Origin: Haematococcus lacustris
Lineage: Eukaryota > Chlorophyta > Chlorophyceae > Chlamydomonadales > Haematococcaceae
DNA length: 64,000 nt
Assembly: GCA_030144725.1 (NCBI GenBank)
Contig: JASKMD010000026.1
Coordinates: 1,891,156 to 1,955,155, forward strand
Reading direction: 5' to 3'
Shown: one piece after another, positions 42,748 through 59,953 of the stretch
Position numbering within the stretch: position 1 is the stretch's first letter
How the letters are laid out: every line of letters starts with the position of its first letter
Notes under the pieces: generated by a model
Told to the model about the DNA's origin: nothing
Databases searched by the model: none
Seen by the model: only the letters and a program-made list of their open reading frames with translations
Made by a program: the position numbers and the translations under genes

Positions 42748-43388
42748 CATGGTGACAACACAACATGGCAAGAACCTCCTCTTAGGTGCTCCCGCTATCA
42801 TTCACCCTCCACACTACCATTGACTCTCACCTACCACTCCTATGCCATGTCGCACAACAAGCACGGGCTGACAACCAACCAAGTGCTCAGCTATCCATTG
42901 TGACAGGGATGGGACGGGTCATTGTGGTGTGTGGCCTTGGCATGGCCAGGGTGGGCTGGGTGGGCTGCTACTACGGGATCCCACTCCAAGCTGCCCGCTC
43001 CATGTTGGGCTGGGTGGGCTGCTACTCCAAACTGCTCGCTCCATGTTGCCCGCTCCAGGTTGCTACGCCAAGGGTAGGGTAGGGAGAGGGCTGCAACGGC
43101 TGAAAGGGGGGAGGTAGGTGGGGCGGCAGACTTGGAGGTGGTGGGACAGGAGAAGGAGGTGAAGGGGGAAGGGGGAAGGAGGAAGGGGGGAAGGGGGGAG
43201 GACTGACCGTGGGACCTGCAGTAAACAAGGGGCATCTTTGCGGTTAGGCTGGGCAGCGGACCACCCATGTGCAAGGGCTGGCCACTCACTCTTTGCTAGC
43301 GCCACTTTTATACCGACCTGGCAGCGCCTCCATGGCTGCCGCTCCTGGCTGCTCCTGCGCTCCATGCACCTGCTTCTTGTGTTAGGGT

Positions 43389-43651
43389 GATGAAGGAGGC
43401 TGGGCTGGGCTGGGCTGGGCTGGGCTGGGCTGGGCTGGGCTGGGCTAGGCTGGGCTGGGCTGGGCTGGGCTGGGCTGGGCTGGGCTGGGCTGGGCTGGGC
43501 TGGGCTGGGCTGGGCTGGGCTGGGCTGGGCTGGGCTGGGCTGGGCTGGGCTGGGCTGGGCTGGGCTGGGCTGGGCTGGGCTGGGCTGGGCTGGGCTGGGC
43601 TGGGCTGGGCTGGGCTGGGCTGGGCTGGGCTGGGCTGGGCTGGGCTGGGCG
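43389..43651. repeat. (TGGGC)n array, about 52 copies
   Basis: A pentanucleotide array, pure except for one A variant near 43446, is bounded by a G-rich region. It produces long spurious frames in several phases. Confidence 0.95.
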
Positions 43652-44526
43652 GGGTCAGGGGGGTCAGAGACGGTGGTCAGAGGGAGTGTGCAAGGTAGTA
43701 GATTGCTCCAGGCTGCAAGGTAGTATGCCGTATGGTGCGAGAGCACGGGGGTAAGTCGGGGTGGTAAAGTGGGGCGTGTAAGGAAGGGGAGGTTGGGACC
43801 ATAGAACCTGCAGCAAATAAGTGGTATGCAAGTGGTCAGGCAAGGAATCTGGAGCCACATTACTGCAAGATAAACCACTCACCATTTGCTATTTAGGGGA
43901 GAATGGGAGGGGAGGATGCCACTCACGCTCCGCTTCTGCTCGCTCATTGCTGCTAGCACCATGGGGTGCGCTTCCTAGCTGCTCTAAGTTCATGCATTTG
44001 GCTCCTGGCTTCTGCGCCCAGCTTCGTCGTCTCCTTCTTCGTCTTCTGCTTCTGCGCCCAGCTCAGTCTTCTTCACTGCTCCCGACCGCCTATCCGGGCT
44101 CCTCCACTCCTCCTCCACCCCCCCTGTCCACTCCTCCGCTCCGTCACAAAGGCTCCAGGCTACGCTCGCTCCAGTACGGTCCTGGTTGCGCCTCCTAGCT
44201 GCACCTCCTGCACTTATTCTGCTGCATCGCTGCGTCGCTGCATTGCTGCACCTCCTGGACTCTTCTATCGCTGCCTCTTGATCCTATCGCCTGACCTGAA
44301 TGCTATGGCTGGTCGCGAATGCTCTAAGGATCCTGGCTAGAGATGGCTGTCTAGCTCGTGGCGACGATTTGCTGTTCGCTGCTCCTGGCTGCTCCTGGCT
44401 GCCATCATGCAGCATGCCAGCGTGGCGGGGCAGTCTGAGCTCCCTCGCAATTCCTTTGCTTCCTTCGCAATCCCTCTGCGAAACCTTCATGCAGCCTCCA
44501 TGCAGCCAGATTATTTTGTAACCTTA

Positions 44527-44905
44527 GGTTGAGACATTTAGCATGCCACCTACTAAGTTGGGCAGCTGCAACCACCTACAGTGTTTAACATCGATCATGC
44601 TCACATTTCATGAAAGGTCGCCTTGGTCACTCGGTGCCAACTCCCTTAGCCAAAATCAGGGTCAGCAGGACCCTGCACAGGGTCGCCAGGACCCTGCACA
44701 GGGTCCTACGACCATGATGACGCTAGGACCCTGTGCAGGGTCCTAGGACACGGGCCATAGCTCATTACTGGTTGAGACATTTAGCATGCCACCTACTAGG
44801 TTGGGCAGCTGTAACCACCCTTTACAATCGCTCATACTCACATTTCATGAAAAGTCACTTTGGTCACACGGTGCCAACTCCCTTAGCCATATTCAGGGTC
44901 ACAGC
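44527..44905. repeat. Direct repeat pair of about 135 bp with palindromic repeats between
   Basis: Bases 44527-44663 (from GGTTGAGACATTTAGCATGC to the end of the TTAGCC-CAGGGTCA part) recur at 44771-44905 with a dozen or so changes. Between them lie copies of the ACCCTG-CAGGGTCC palindrome that match the subterminal repeats on the left side of the element. Confidence 0.85.
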
Positions 44906-45059
44906 CCTACACCTGGTCCAACAACTCCCCAACGACTGAGAATTACACTTTGGCCCAAGAGAGTCGTGTCCTTCCCAAGATCACAGCAACCCACATACCA
45001 AGTTTCAGACCTTAACTCTCAAGTTTTACCAGCCAGCCAGCCGCTAATGTGCACGAGTG

Positions 45060-45852
45060 GTAAGTCTAGTGCCTATCATCCACAGTCTGATGGTCAAACT
45101 GAGAGGTACAATCGTACCCTAGAGGAAATGCTTCGCCATTATATCTCACCTGCTCAGTCTGACTGGCCCTTCTTCCTATCTCTAGCTGAGTTTGCTGTCA
45201 ACAATAGTTGGCAGGAGTCCATCCAGTCCACGCCCTTCTTGGTCAATACTGGCCAGTCACCTCTGACACCTGCCCTGCTGGAGCTGCCTGGTGAGGTGTA
45301 CTGCCCCACTGCCTGGAGACTGTCTGAGTGGTGGCAGAGCAATGTCAAGCAGGCTCGCCACTTCATGGAACTGGCTCAGCGGCGGCAGGCCTATATCGCC
45401 AACAAGGGACGCAAGGAAGTGGAGTACCACACGGGTCAGTTGGTGCTTCTTAGCTCTAAGAACCTCAGGATGAAGCCAGGTAAGGCTAAGAAGCTGCTGC
45501 CTAGGTTCATAGGACCTTTCAAAGTGCTAGAGCATGTAGGTCCTGTTGCTGTCCGCCTCGACCTGCCACAAGCCATGGCACGCATGCACCCTGTGTTCCA
45601 TGTGTCTCTTCTGAGACCCTACACCAGTGAGCATCCTCACTTGCCTCCTCCTGTGGAGTGGTTGGATGAGGCGCCTCTGTATGAGGTAGAGAAGTTGCTT
45701 GCCCATCGTGGCGTGCGTGCTGGTAAAGCATGAGGCTACTTAGTCAAGTGGCAGGGTTATGATGACTCTTACAACACATGGGAGCCAAGGAATAACCTTG
45801 TGAACTGCCTGGAAGTGTTGACTGCATATAATGCAGTGCATGGTTTGTCCTA
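45060..45852 (+). pseudogene. Gypsy-2 integrase second half and chromodomain
   Basis: Reading resumes with SSAYHPQSDGQTERYN, which contains the third catalytic residue (Glu of GQTERYN). It continues through the integrase C-terminal region (FIGPFKVL) and MHPVFHVSLLRPY to the chromodomain. A TGA at 45731-45733 falls at the start of the chromodomain core. The remaining chromodomain (YLVKWQGYDDSYNTWEPRNN) is in the same frame and ends at 45850-45852. The stop and the 4.4 kb insertion make this half non-functional. Confidence 0.9.
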
Positions 45853-45910
45853 GCATCACTAATTAGTGTTGCGAGTCCTTGTGTTCTCACGAGGGCGGAA
45901 CGTTTCCTCT

Positions 45911-45925
45911 TTGGAGGGGGAGGAA
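45911..45925 (+). other. Gypsy-2 polypurine tract
   Basis: GGAGGGGGAGGAA lies directly before the 3' LTR, as in Gypsy-1. Confidence 0.85.
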
Positions 45926-46133
45926 TGTAGCGAACGGCTCCTCGAAGCCTAGCTCGCCTCCGAGTACTTCTGTACTGCAGTGTGACATGGTGGGCGAAAG
46001 GGGCAGGTGGGCCTTCGCGCACACCTGCTTCAGAGGTTCGACTCCTCGGGGGAAACGTTCTAAACCCTGGCCGTGTCACGCTGTGGGAACGAAGGTAGTT
46101 AACGGTTGTTGGCGTGGTGTCTTGCACGCTACA
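45926..46133 (+). repeat. Gypsy-2 3' LTR
   Basis: 208 bp, one difference from the 5' LTR. It is followed by the target duplication TCAAG at 46134-46138. The B-box-like word is at 46035-46045. Confidence 0.95.
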
Positions 46134-46135
46134 TC

Positions 46136-46276
46136 AAGGCAACCCTAGATGTTGTGTGCTTTCAACCTCCCGATGCTGACGAGATTGATGATGGTAAAGG
46201 TATTGCTGCTGTGCAATGCATTTTTGGGCTTTGCAACGACAAGTACATAAAGACCTGGTTGCCTTTTCATTCATAG
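46136..46276 (+). other. Possible exon fragment adjoining the Gypsy-2 target site
   Basis: A frame of about 46 codons (KATLDVVCFQPPDADEIDDG then KGIAAVQCIFGLCNDKYIKT) ends in TAG at 46274-46276. Its composition is more protein-like than that of its neighbours. It could be a terminal exon cut from its upstream part by Gypsy-2, since the same frame is open for a short way before the element near 35125-35168. I do not recognise the protein. Confidence 0.3.
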
Positions 46277-46301
46277 TTGCATGTAGAGGGCGGGGTGACT
46301 G

Positions 46302-47682
46302 TCAGGCGACCCCAACTAGCAAAAAATGACAGGAAATGATAGGAAACCGACCCCTGGTAATCAAAACGACGCCACGTCTCAGCCACGTGGTTTCTATTTA
46401 TGTTTCGCACATCCTTGGATAGAGGACTCTGTCAGCTATGCGGTGCAGCTTGTAACATTAAATATTGTGCAGTGTGCTGAGTGTTATGGCGGCTCAAATC
46501 TTGACATTCAAATTCATGCCAGTTTTGCTCATGCGGGCCTCGCCGCGACCGACCGCCGCGACCGACGTGGCCCAGTAGCCTCTGCAAACAGTCAGGGACA
46601 GTCGCCGCAGTCGAAACAATGCACATGGCACGCCAAACCGATGTAACGACGCCCCTCCACCCACGCTCGGAAGTATACAAGGCTGCTGCATTGCTTGACC
46701 GCTTCGTGAGTAGTACCTACTACCTGGCCACTCGGTAAGGCCACACAAGGTGTGTAGGCCATTGCTACGTTACCTTGCTCGACATGTTGGGTCCGATCCC
46801 TCCCGCCCGCCCTCCGCTTGCGTGTCCAGCTTGTGTCCAGCTCCGCCCTGACCCCCTGCTGCTCAGCTGGAGGGGTGGGCAGCCCAGGGGCAGGATGGGG
46901 GTGGGAGGAGGTGGGTGAGGGTGGGAGGGCGGGGCTGGGGCTAGGAGGGGGTGGGAGGGAGGATGGGAGGGCGGGGCTGGGGGTGTAAGAGGGTATGAGG
47001 AGGTTGGAAGACTATGGAAGGCCAGGGAGGGTTTGGGAGAGCAAGGAGTTGCGAGGGGATGCGAGGGGTGCTAGGGGGCGGGGTCCAGGTCAGGCGACCC
47101 CAACTAACAAAATATGGCTGGAAATGATAGGAAACCGACCCCTGGTAATCAAAACGACGCCGCGTCTCAGCAACGTGGTTTCTATTTATGATTCGCACAT
47201 CCCTGGATAGAGGACTCTGTCAGCTATGCGGTGCAGCTTGTAACATTAAATATTGTGCAGTGTGCTGAGTGCTATGGCGGCTCGAATCTTGACATTCAAA
47301 TGCATGCCAGTTTTGCTCATGCGGGCCTCGCCGCGACCGACCGCCGCGACCGACGTGGCCCAGTAGCCTCTGCAAACAGTCAGGGACAGTCGCCGCAGTC
47401 AAAACAATGCACATGGCACGCAAAACCGATGTAACGACGCCCCTCCACCCATGCTCGGAAGTATACAACGTTGCTGCATTGCTTGACCGCTTCGTGAGTA
47501 GTACCTACTACCTGGCCACTCTGTAAGGCCACTCAAGGTGTGTAGGCCATTGCTACGTTACCTTGCTCGACTTGTTGGGTCCGGTCCCTCCCGCCCGCCC
47601 TCCGCTTGCGTGTCGAGCTGGTGTCCAGCTCCGCCCTGACCCCCTGCTGCTCAGCTGGAGGGGTGGGCAGCCCAGGGGCAGC
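46302..47682. repeat. 592-bp direct repeat, two copies
   Basis: Bases 46302-46893 recur at 47090-47682 (offset 788) with few substitutions. Each copy is followed by a degenerate G-rich minisatellite (46880-47080 and 47700-47930), so the whole unit is about 0.8 kb. The apparent 106-residue frame in copy 1 is interrupted in copy 2, so no gene is claimed. Confidence 0.9.
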
Positions 47683-47699
47683 ACCAGTACCAGCTGCCT

Positions 47700-47930
47700 G
47701 CTGCTGACAGGGGGGTGCAGCACGAGGGGTCGGGGTGGGGGTGGCGGGGTTGAGAGGGGCTGGGAGGGGGTGGGAAGGGGTGGGAGGGGGTGGGAGGGGC
47801 TGGGAAGGGGTGGGAAGGGGTGGGAGGGGGTGGCGGCGCAGTGAGGGGGCTGGGAGGGGGTGGGAGGGGCTGGCAGGCTTCTGCGGGGGCTGGGAGGTGG
47901 TGGGGCTGCAAGGGGGTGCGAGGGGGCAGG
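47700..47930. repeat. G-rich degenerate minisatellite
   Basis: Irregular units of the TGGGAGGGGG and TGGGAAGGGG type. They are strongly strand-asymmetric and potentially G-quadruplex forming. A shorter relative is at 46880-46990. Confidence 0.8.
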
Positions 47931-48859
47931 GTCCAAGCGGTCGGAGTAGGGTAGTCAACTCTGCAAGGCAGAGTCTGGTCACGCCAAAGTCAATTACGGC
48001 GGGCCTGATTGATAAATTGCCGTGCTTTCTTTTCCAGCAGCTGTGTCGTTGAGTAATGAACAAAGTAATAACGAGACATTCTAATAACTCAGCGTGGTCA
48101 GCTCACAACATGCCGATTTGTTCAAGGGGGTCCCTTTTTCTGTGTAGCTGGCTAGAGAGACCTCTATCCAATCGCACCTCGTTGCAATGTCGCGTTATCT
48201 CTTGCCCAACGACGGTCTTCCGACGCCGCCTGCACCAATGAAAGGCTCTTGGAGCAAGCCTGGCGGACTGAATTTAGATTGTACTTCTGGCTCGATAGCA
48301 GGCGCAGCTCCATCACTGATGCCGCTACATATCACTATAACAATCGATGGTGAGCAGCTGAGGTGTATCCGCGCTCGCTTGCGCCGGCATGGCCTCACTT
48401 GCAAGAGGTAACGCGCCGCTTGCCAGTAGATGCGCACTAATTCGCAGGTGCCAATGTGACAAACGCTATCAGAAATGGTGCAGTATTGAAAGAGTATGTG
48501 CATGAAGATTACCAACCCCATGTTGGGACATCCTGAGTGACTTAGCAGCAGGCTGGGACGTGAGATAAAAACAACATACTGAAGAACACAACACTGCACA
48601 GCTTCCTCGAAAGCGCGGCTGCCCAGTCAGTTGCGCGTAACACTAATTACTATACCTGGTCTGTTGACCTAGGGCAAAGTTTGGTTTCTTCCCCGCATCG
48701 GACATGGCACATGTATGAATCCGTGTCGGCAACGTCAAATCGACACTCAATCGCGGGCTCTTTAACTGCGCTTGTAGCCATTACCGCCTTCGATGACATA
48801 CTGCAGCCATCCCGGCGAAACGGACGTGTGATGTGCGGGTGGGTACAACTCAGAATTCT
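47931..48859. other. Interval downstream of the GlyRS gene, nothing recognised
   Basis: About 0.9 kb of lower GC than its neighbours, without a recognisable protein, RNA gene or repeat. It must hold the 3' untranslated region and poly(A) site of the minus-strand GlyRS gene, but I cannot place the site. Two or three short open frames look random. Confidence 0.4.
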
Positions 48860-56693
<7,834 letters not shown>

Positions 56694-56942
56694 CGCCGTG
56701 ATACAATGGGACAAACTCCGGGATCCAAGCAGTGATGCGGCCGGCGCGATAAGTAGCGGCGATATGAACCTATAGGATGTACGTAGCAGTATCTTTACTT
56801 GTTGCCGCTTCGCACTGCTTCCCACCGACTTGCACGAGGTCGCAAGCTTGCGAGTCGGTTGCTCGTCCAACTACCTTGGTGTGCCACCAAAGAAGGCGAT
56901 TGCTCTAGAGCCAGCCTTGGTGGTGTATGACTACATACTACG
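56694..56942. promoter_or_regulatory. Shared upstream interval of GlyRS (minus) and lipase (plus)
   Basis: Only 249 bases separate the two divergent start codons, so the interval should act as a bidirectional promoter unless further upstream exons exist. In GlyRS frame it is open back to a TTG at 56870, directly preceded by TAG. The stretch encodes an Arg/Ser-rich, acid-poor segment. No TATA box is obvious in either direction. Confidence 0.55.
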
Positions 56943-59866
56943 ATGAGGCCATTGGGTCAGCTTCACCTGGTGGTTCTGCAGCACGGCCTGTGGGGCACAC
57001 CGGAGGATATGGACTTCGTAGCGAACATGCTGCGGCGAGGCACGGATCCGAGGCGCGTCGTTGTGTTGAACTCAGGTGCGTGGCCGCGAGCTGTTGCCAC
57101 GCCATCACCGTCATCCATGCAAGCCTGGCACAATGCCCCAACTGCTCGGCGTCCCACACACTGCAGTGCTGCAACGTGCCCCCCAGGTGTCAATGCATCC
57201 CGACTGACATACGATGGTATTGATGTTCTGGGAGACAGACTGGCAGCCCTGGTCATGGCCTTTTGTGACAGACTGGCTGCGGGGGGCTGCAGGCGCGTGA
57301 CCGCCATCTCCTTTGTCTCATACAGGTCAGCAACAGCATGGCAGCACCAGGCAAGCTCGCAACATCCCAACAAACTGCAGGCACATTGTTACAGGCACAG
57401 GCCGTGCAGCCCTCAGCAAAGCGTGGTATCACCCCAGCACACCATGCTGAAGGGTGTGCTGCCATGTGGTCAGTATCATGCATGCTAGCTGCAGCTGCAT
57501 GGCAGGCTGTCATGTGCTGCTGCTGCATGGCCCCTGGTGGCTGCAGCCTAGGGGGTCTCATCGCCCGCTACGCCATTGGCAAGCTGGCAGCTGCTGGCTT
57601 CTTCCTCCCGCCTACGCCACGAGCTTCACAGCCCCGCCGCACCAACGCTGTCAGCACTGCCACCGCTGTGGTCGACAGCACAGCCAGCAGCACAGCGGAC
57701 AGCACCACACAGCCAAACAGAGGCGGACCCTGCCCTCTCCCCACCCCCTCTGTCCCTATCCCCTCATCAGAAGCACTGACAGAGGTGGTGAAGGTTGCGG
57801 AGTTGCCTAAGGTGGCAGTGGTGGCTGAAGCAGCAGAGCTGCAGGATGAGGCCGTGGCGCCAGCAGCGGCAGAGGCGGCAGGTGGCAGCGGCAGCAACAC
57901 CGGAGCTGTTCTGCAGTGGCAGGATGACCGCAGGCCCGAGGCAGCAGACTACTGTCCAGTGGCGGCAGCACCCCAGGGCGCCAGAGCAGCTGCGGCGACA
58001 CAAGGAGCAGGAGCAGCAGCAGCAGTGGAAGACTGGGCCCCTACAGCAAACAGCACTGGTATCCACGCATCTTGCCGACCAGCAGCAGCAGCAGCAGCCT
58101 CCCTCTACCCCTCCCAGCCTCCCCCCTCACCCCAGGGCGCCAGCGTGAGGTTTACCAGGCGCCTAGCGCAGCTCAGCCCGGCTGCAGCAGCAGGGAGGGC
58201 GAGCAGCGCCGTCTGCAACCCCGCCCCTGAGCCAGTGCCTGACAGTCGACCAAGGGCTGGCAGCAGGCCAGTGACCCGGCCTAGTGTGCAGCCCCTGAAC
58301 TTCCTGACCTTTGCGTCCCCTCACCTGGGCGCCTGGTCCACTCCCACCACACTGTACCGCCGGGCTCTCAATAGTGTACTGCCTTACACCCTGAGTGTGA
58401 CCGGCTGCCAGCTGGTGCTGGCCGACACCTTCCTGGACGGCCTGCCGCTGCTGGCAGTCATGGCACACCCTGGCTATGCATTCCACGCGGGGCTGAGCCT
58501 GTTTAGGAAACGAGTGGCCCTGGCGAACCTCAGGTGCGGCCTGGACTGGTTGCCTGTAGGGGCAATGGGGCAAACTGGTCACAGGGAACTGCACACAATG
58601 TGACGGCACGTCAATGCCTGGGTCGTCACCCTCAACAGGGTATCAAGTTAGGGTGTAGGTGCAAGAGGGTTGTCACACTCATCATTGTGTTTTGATTGAG
58701 TGGGGTGTCACACTCACCATTGTGTTCTATCAAGTCAGGGTGTAATTGCAAGGGGGCTTCACTCTGCCCTGCTGTACCTCAGCCCAGCTGCGGCTGTTAC
58801 AGCTGGGGGCGAGCTGACTGCGCTGATGCTGGTGGTACTGGGTCCAGCAGATGGGGATGGGAATAGGGATGATGGGGATGGAGATGGGGGTGATGGTGAT
58901 GGGGATGGTGATGGTGATGCAGTGTGTGCTGCTCCTGCTGCCATGAGTCCAATGCTTGCTGTACCTAGTCTGTCACAGGGCCACCCAGTCACCACATTCT
59001 TTAGCCCAGCCTCATGTGCCTGACTTGCGGGGGGCAGGCAGTGTGGCCAGGCAGCCCCTACCTGTCCACATGCCCTGACGCCTTGAGCAAACAAGATGCA
59101 GCAGGGGTCCTCAGCAGCCACCAAGGGGTGTGACCAGCTGCCCCCCTGACCCCCATGTCCTGCGCCCACACCGCTCCGCTAGCGCTCCTGCCCCCCACCC
59201 AGCCCCCCACCGCCCCGCCCCCCCTGCCCTCCACCCAGCCCCCCGCCAGCACAGCTGTCCCCCTGCTGGCTGCCCTGCAGACATGACTACACAGTGTCCT
59301 ACGCCTCAGCAGCCATGGAGCATGAGCACCTGGGCAGGGCGGCAGGCAGCGCTCAGGGCGTGCCGCCCTCCCCCCAGCCCCTGAGCTCAAGGTAAACACC
59401 AGCAGAGGAGTACAGCAGCCAGCGCCCAACTCCTGTCTCTCCACCCCCTCACACCTTCACCCCTCCCCTGCCTTCCCTTCACCCCTGCCCTGCACTTCCA
59501 TACCTCCTCACCCCTGCCTGCCCTCCCCCTCGTCACCCCCCACCCTCCACCCCTCATCTGCCCTCCCCTCCCCCTTTCCCCCTCGCCTGCCTCCCCCCCT
59601 ACCGCCCCCAGGTACCCATGCATCATGCAGCCCCGCCCAGCCCCCCATGCGGTCACAGGTGGACTCCACGCAGCCCTCCCTCCCCCGCCCCCTAGCCCCC
59701 CCCCCCCCAGGGCACCCCCCGCACACCTCCACCTCCCTGGCCCCTGAGCCCCCGCCCCTCTCCACAGCCTCACCCCAGGCCGCCAGCAGCATCCAGGGCC
59801 TTGGCAGTGCCAGCCACATGCAGGACACCAGCAGCAGCAGTGCCAGCAGCAGCAGCAGCAGCAGTG

Positions 59867-59953
<87 letters not shown>

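Larger units (their letters stand above)
40666..45059. mobile_element. 4.4 kb CACT-ended DNA transposon inside Gypsy-2 integrase
   Basis: Integrase reading stops at 40665 and resumes at 45060. The inserted DNA begins CACTCGCGCCGATTAAGG, and its other end is an imperfect inverted copy (reverse complement CACTCGTGCACATTAGCGG). Two bases, GT, appear duplicated at the junctions. Both ends carry subterminal copies of a palindromic word of the ACCCTGCGCAGGGT type, as in EnSpm/CACTA elements. No transposase of that family is visible inside, so it is probably non-autonomous. It hosts a hAT element and several satellites. Confidence 0.65.
35169..46133 (+). mobile_element. Gypsy-2: Ty3/Gypsy chromovirus with nested insertions
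   Basis: LTRs of 208 bp (35169-35376 and 45926-46133) start TGTAG and end CTACA and differ at one base that I can see. The 5-bp target duplication TCAAG flanks it (35164-35168 and 46134-46138). The order is LTR, primer site, gag, protease, RT, RNase H, integrase, chromodomain, polypurine tract, LTR. The coding region is broken by stops, frameshifts, a 0.43 kb insertion before RT and a 4.4 kb DNA element inside the integrase. Without these the element would be about 6.1 kb. It is related to Gypsy-1 but distinct. Confidence 0.95.

Noticed and set aside
42388..42903. Frames of Trp/Cys/Gly/Val and Thr/His/Pro repeats
   Set aside because: They come from the CCACA and ACCATCACGCAC satellites inside the CACT-ended element; no start context or domain.
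43063..43878. 271-residue minus frame with Ser-Pro-Ala-Gln repeats
   Set aside because: Pure product of the TGGGC array, with no conserved sequence outside it.
46326..46646. 106-residue frame in the 592-bp repeat
   Set aside because: The second copy of the same segment has the frame interrupted, so it is not under coding constraint.
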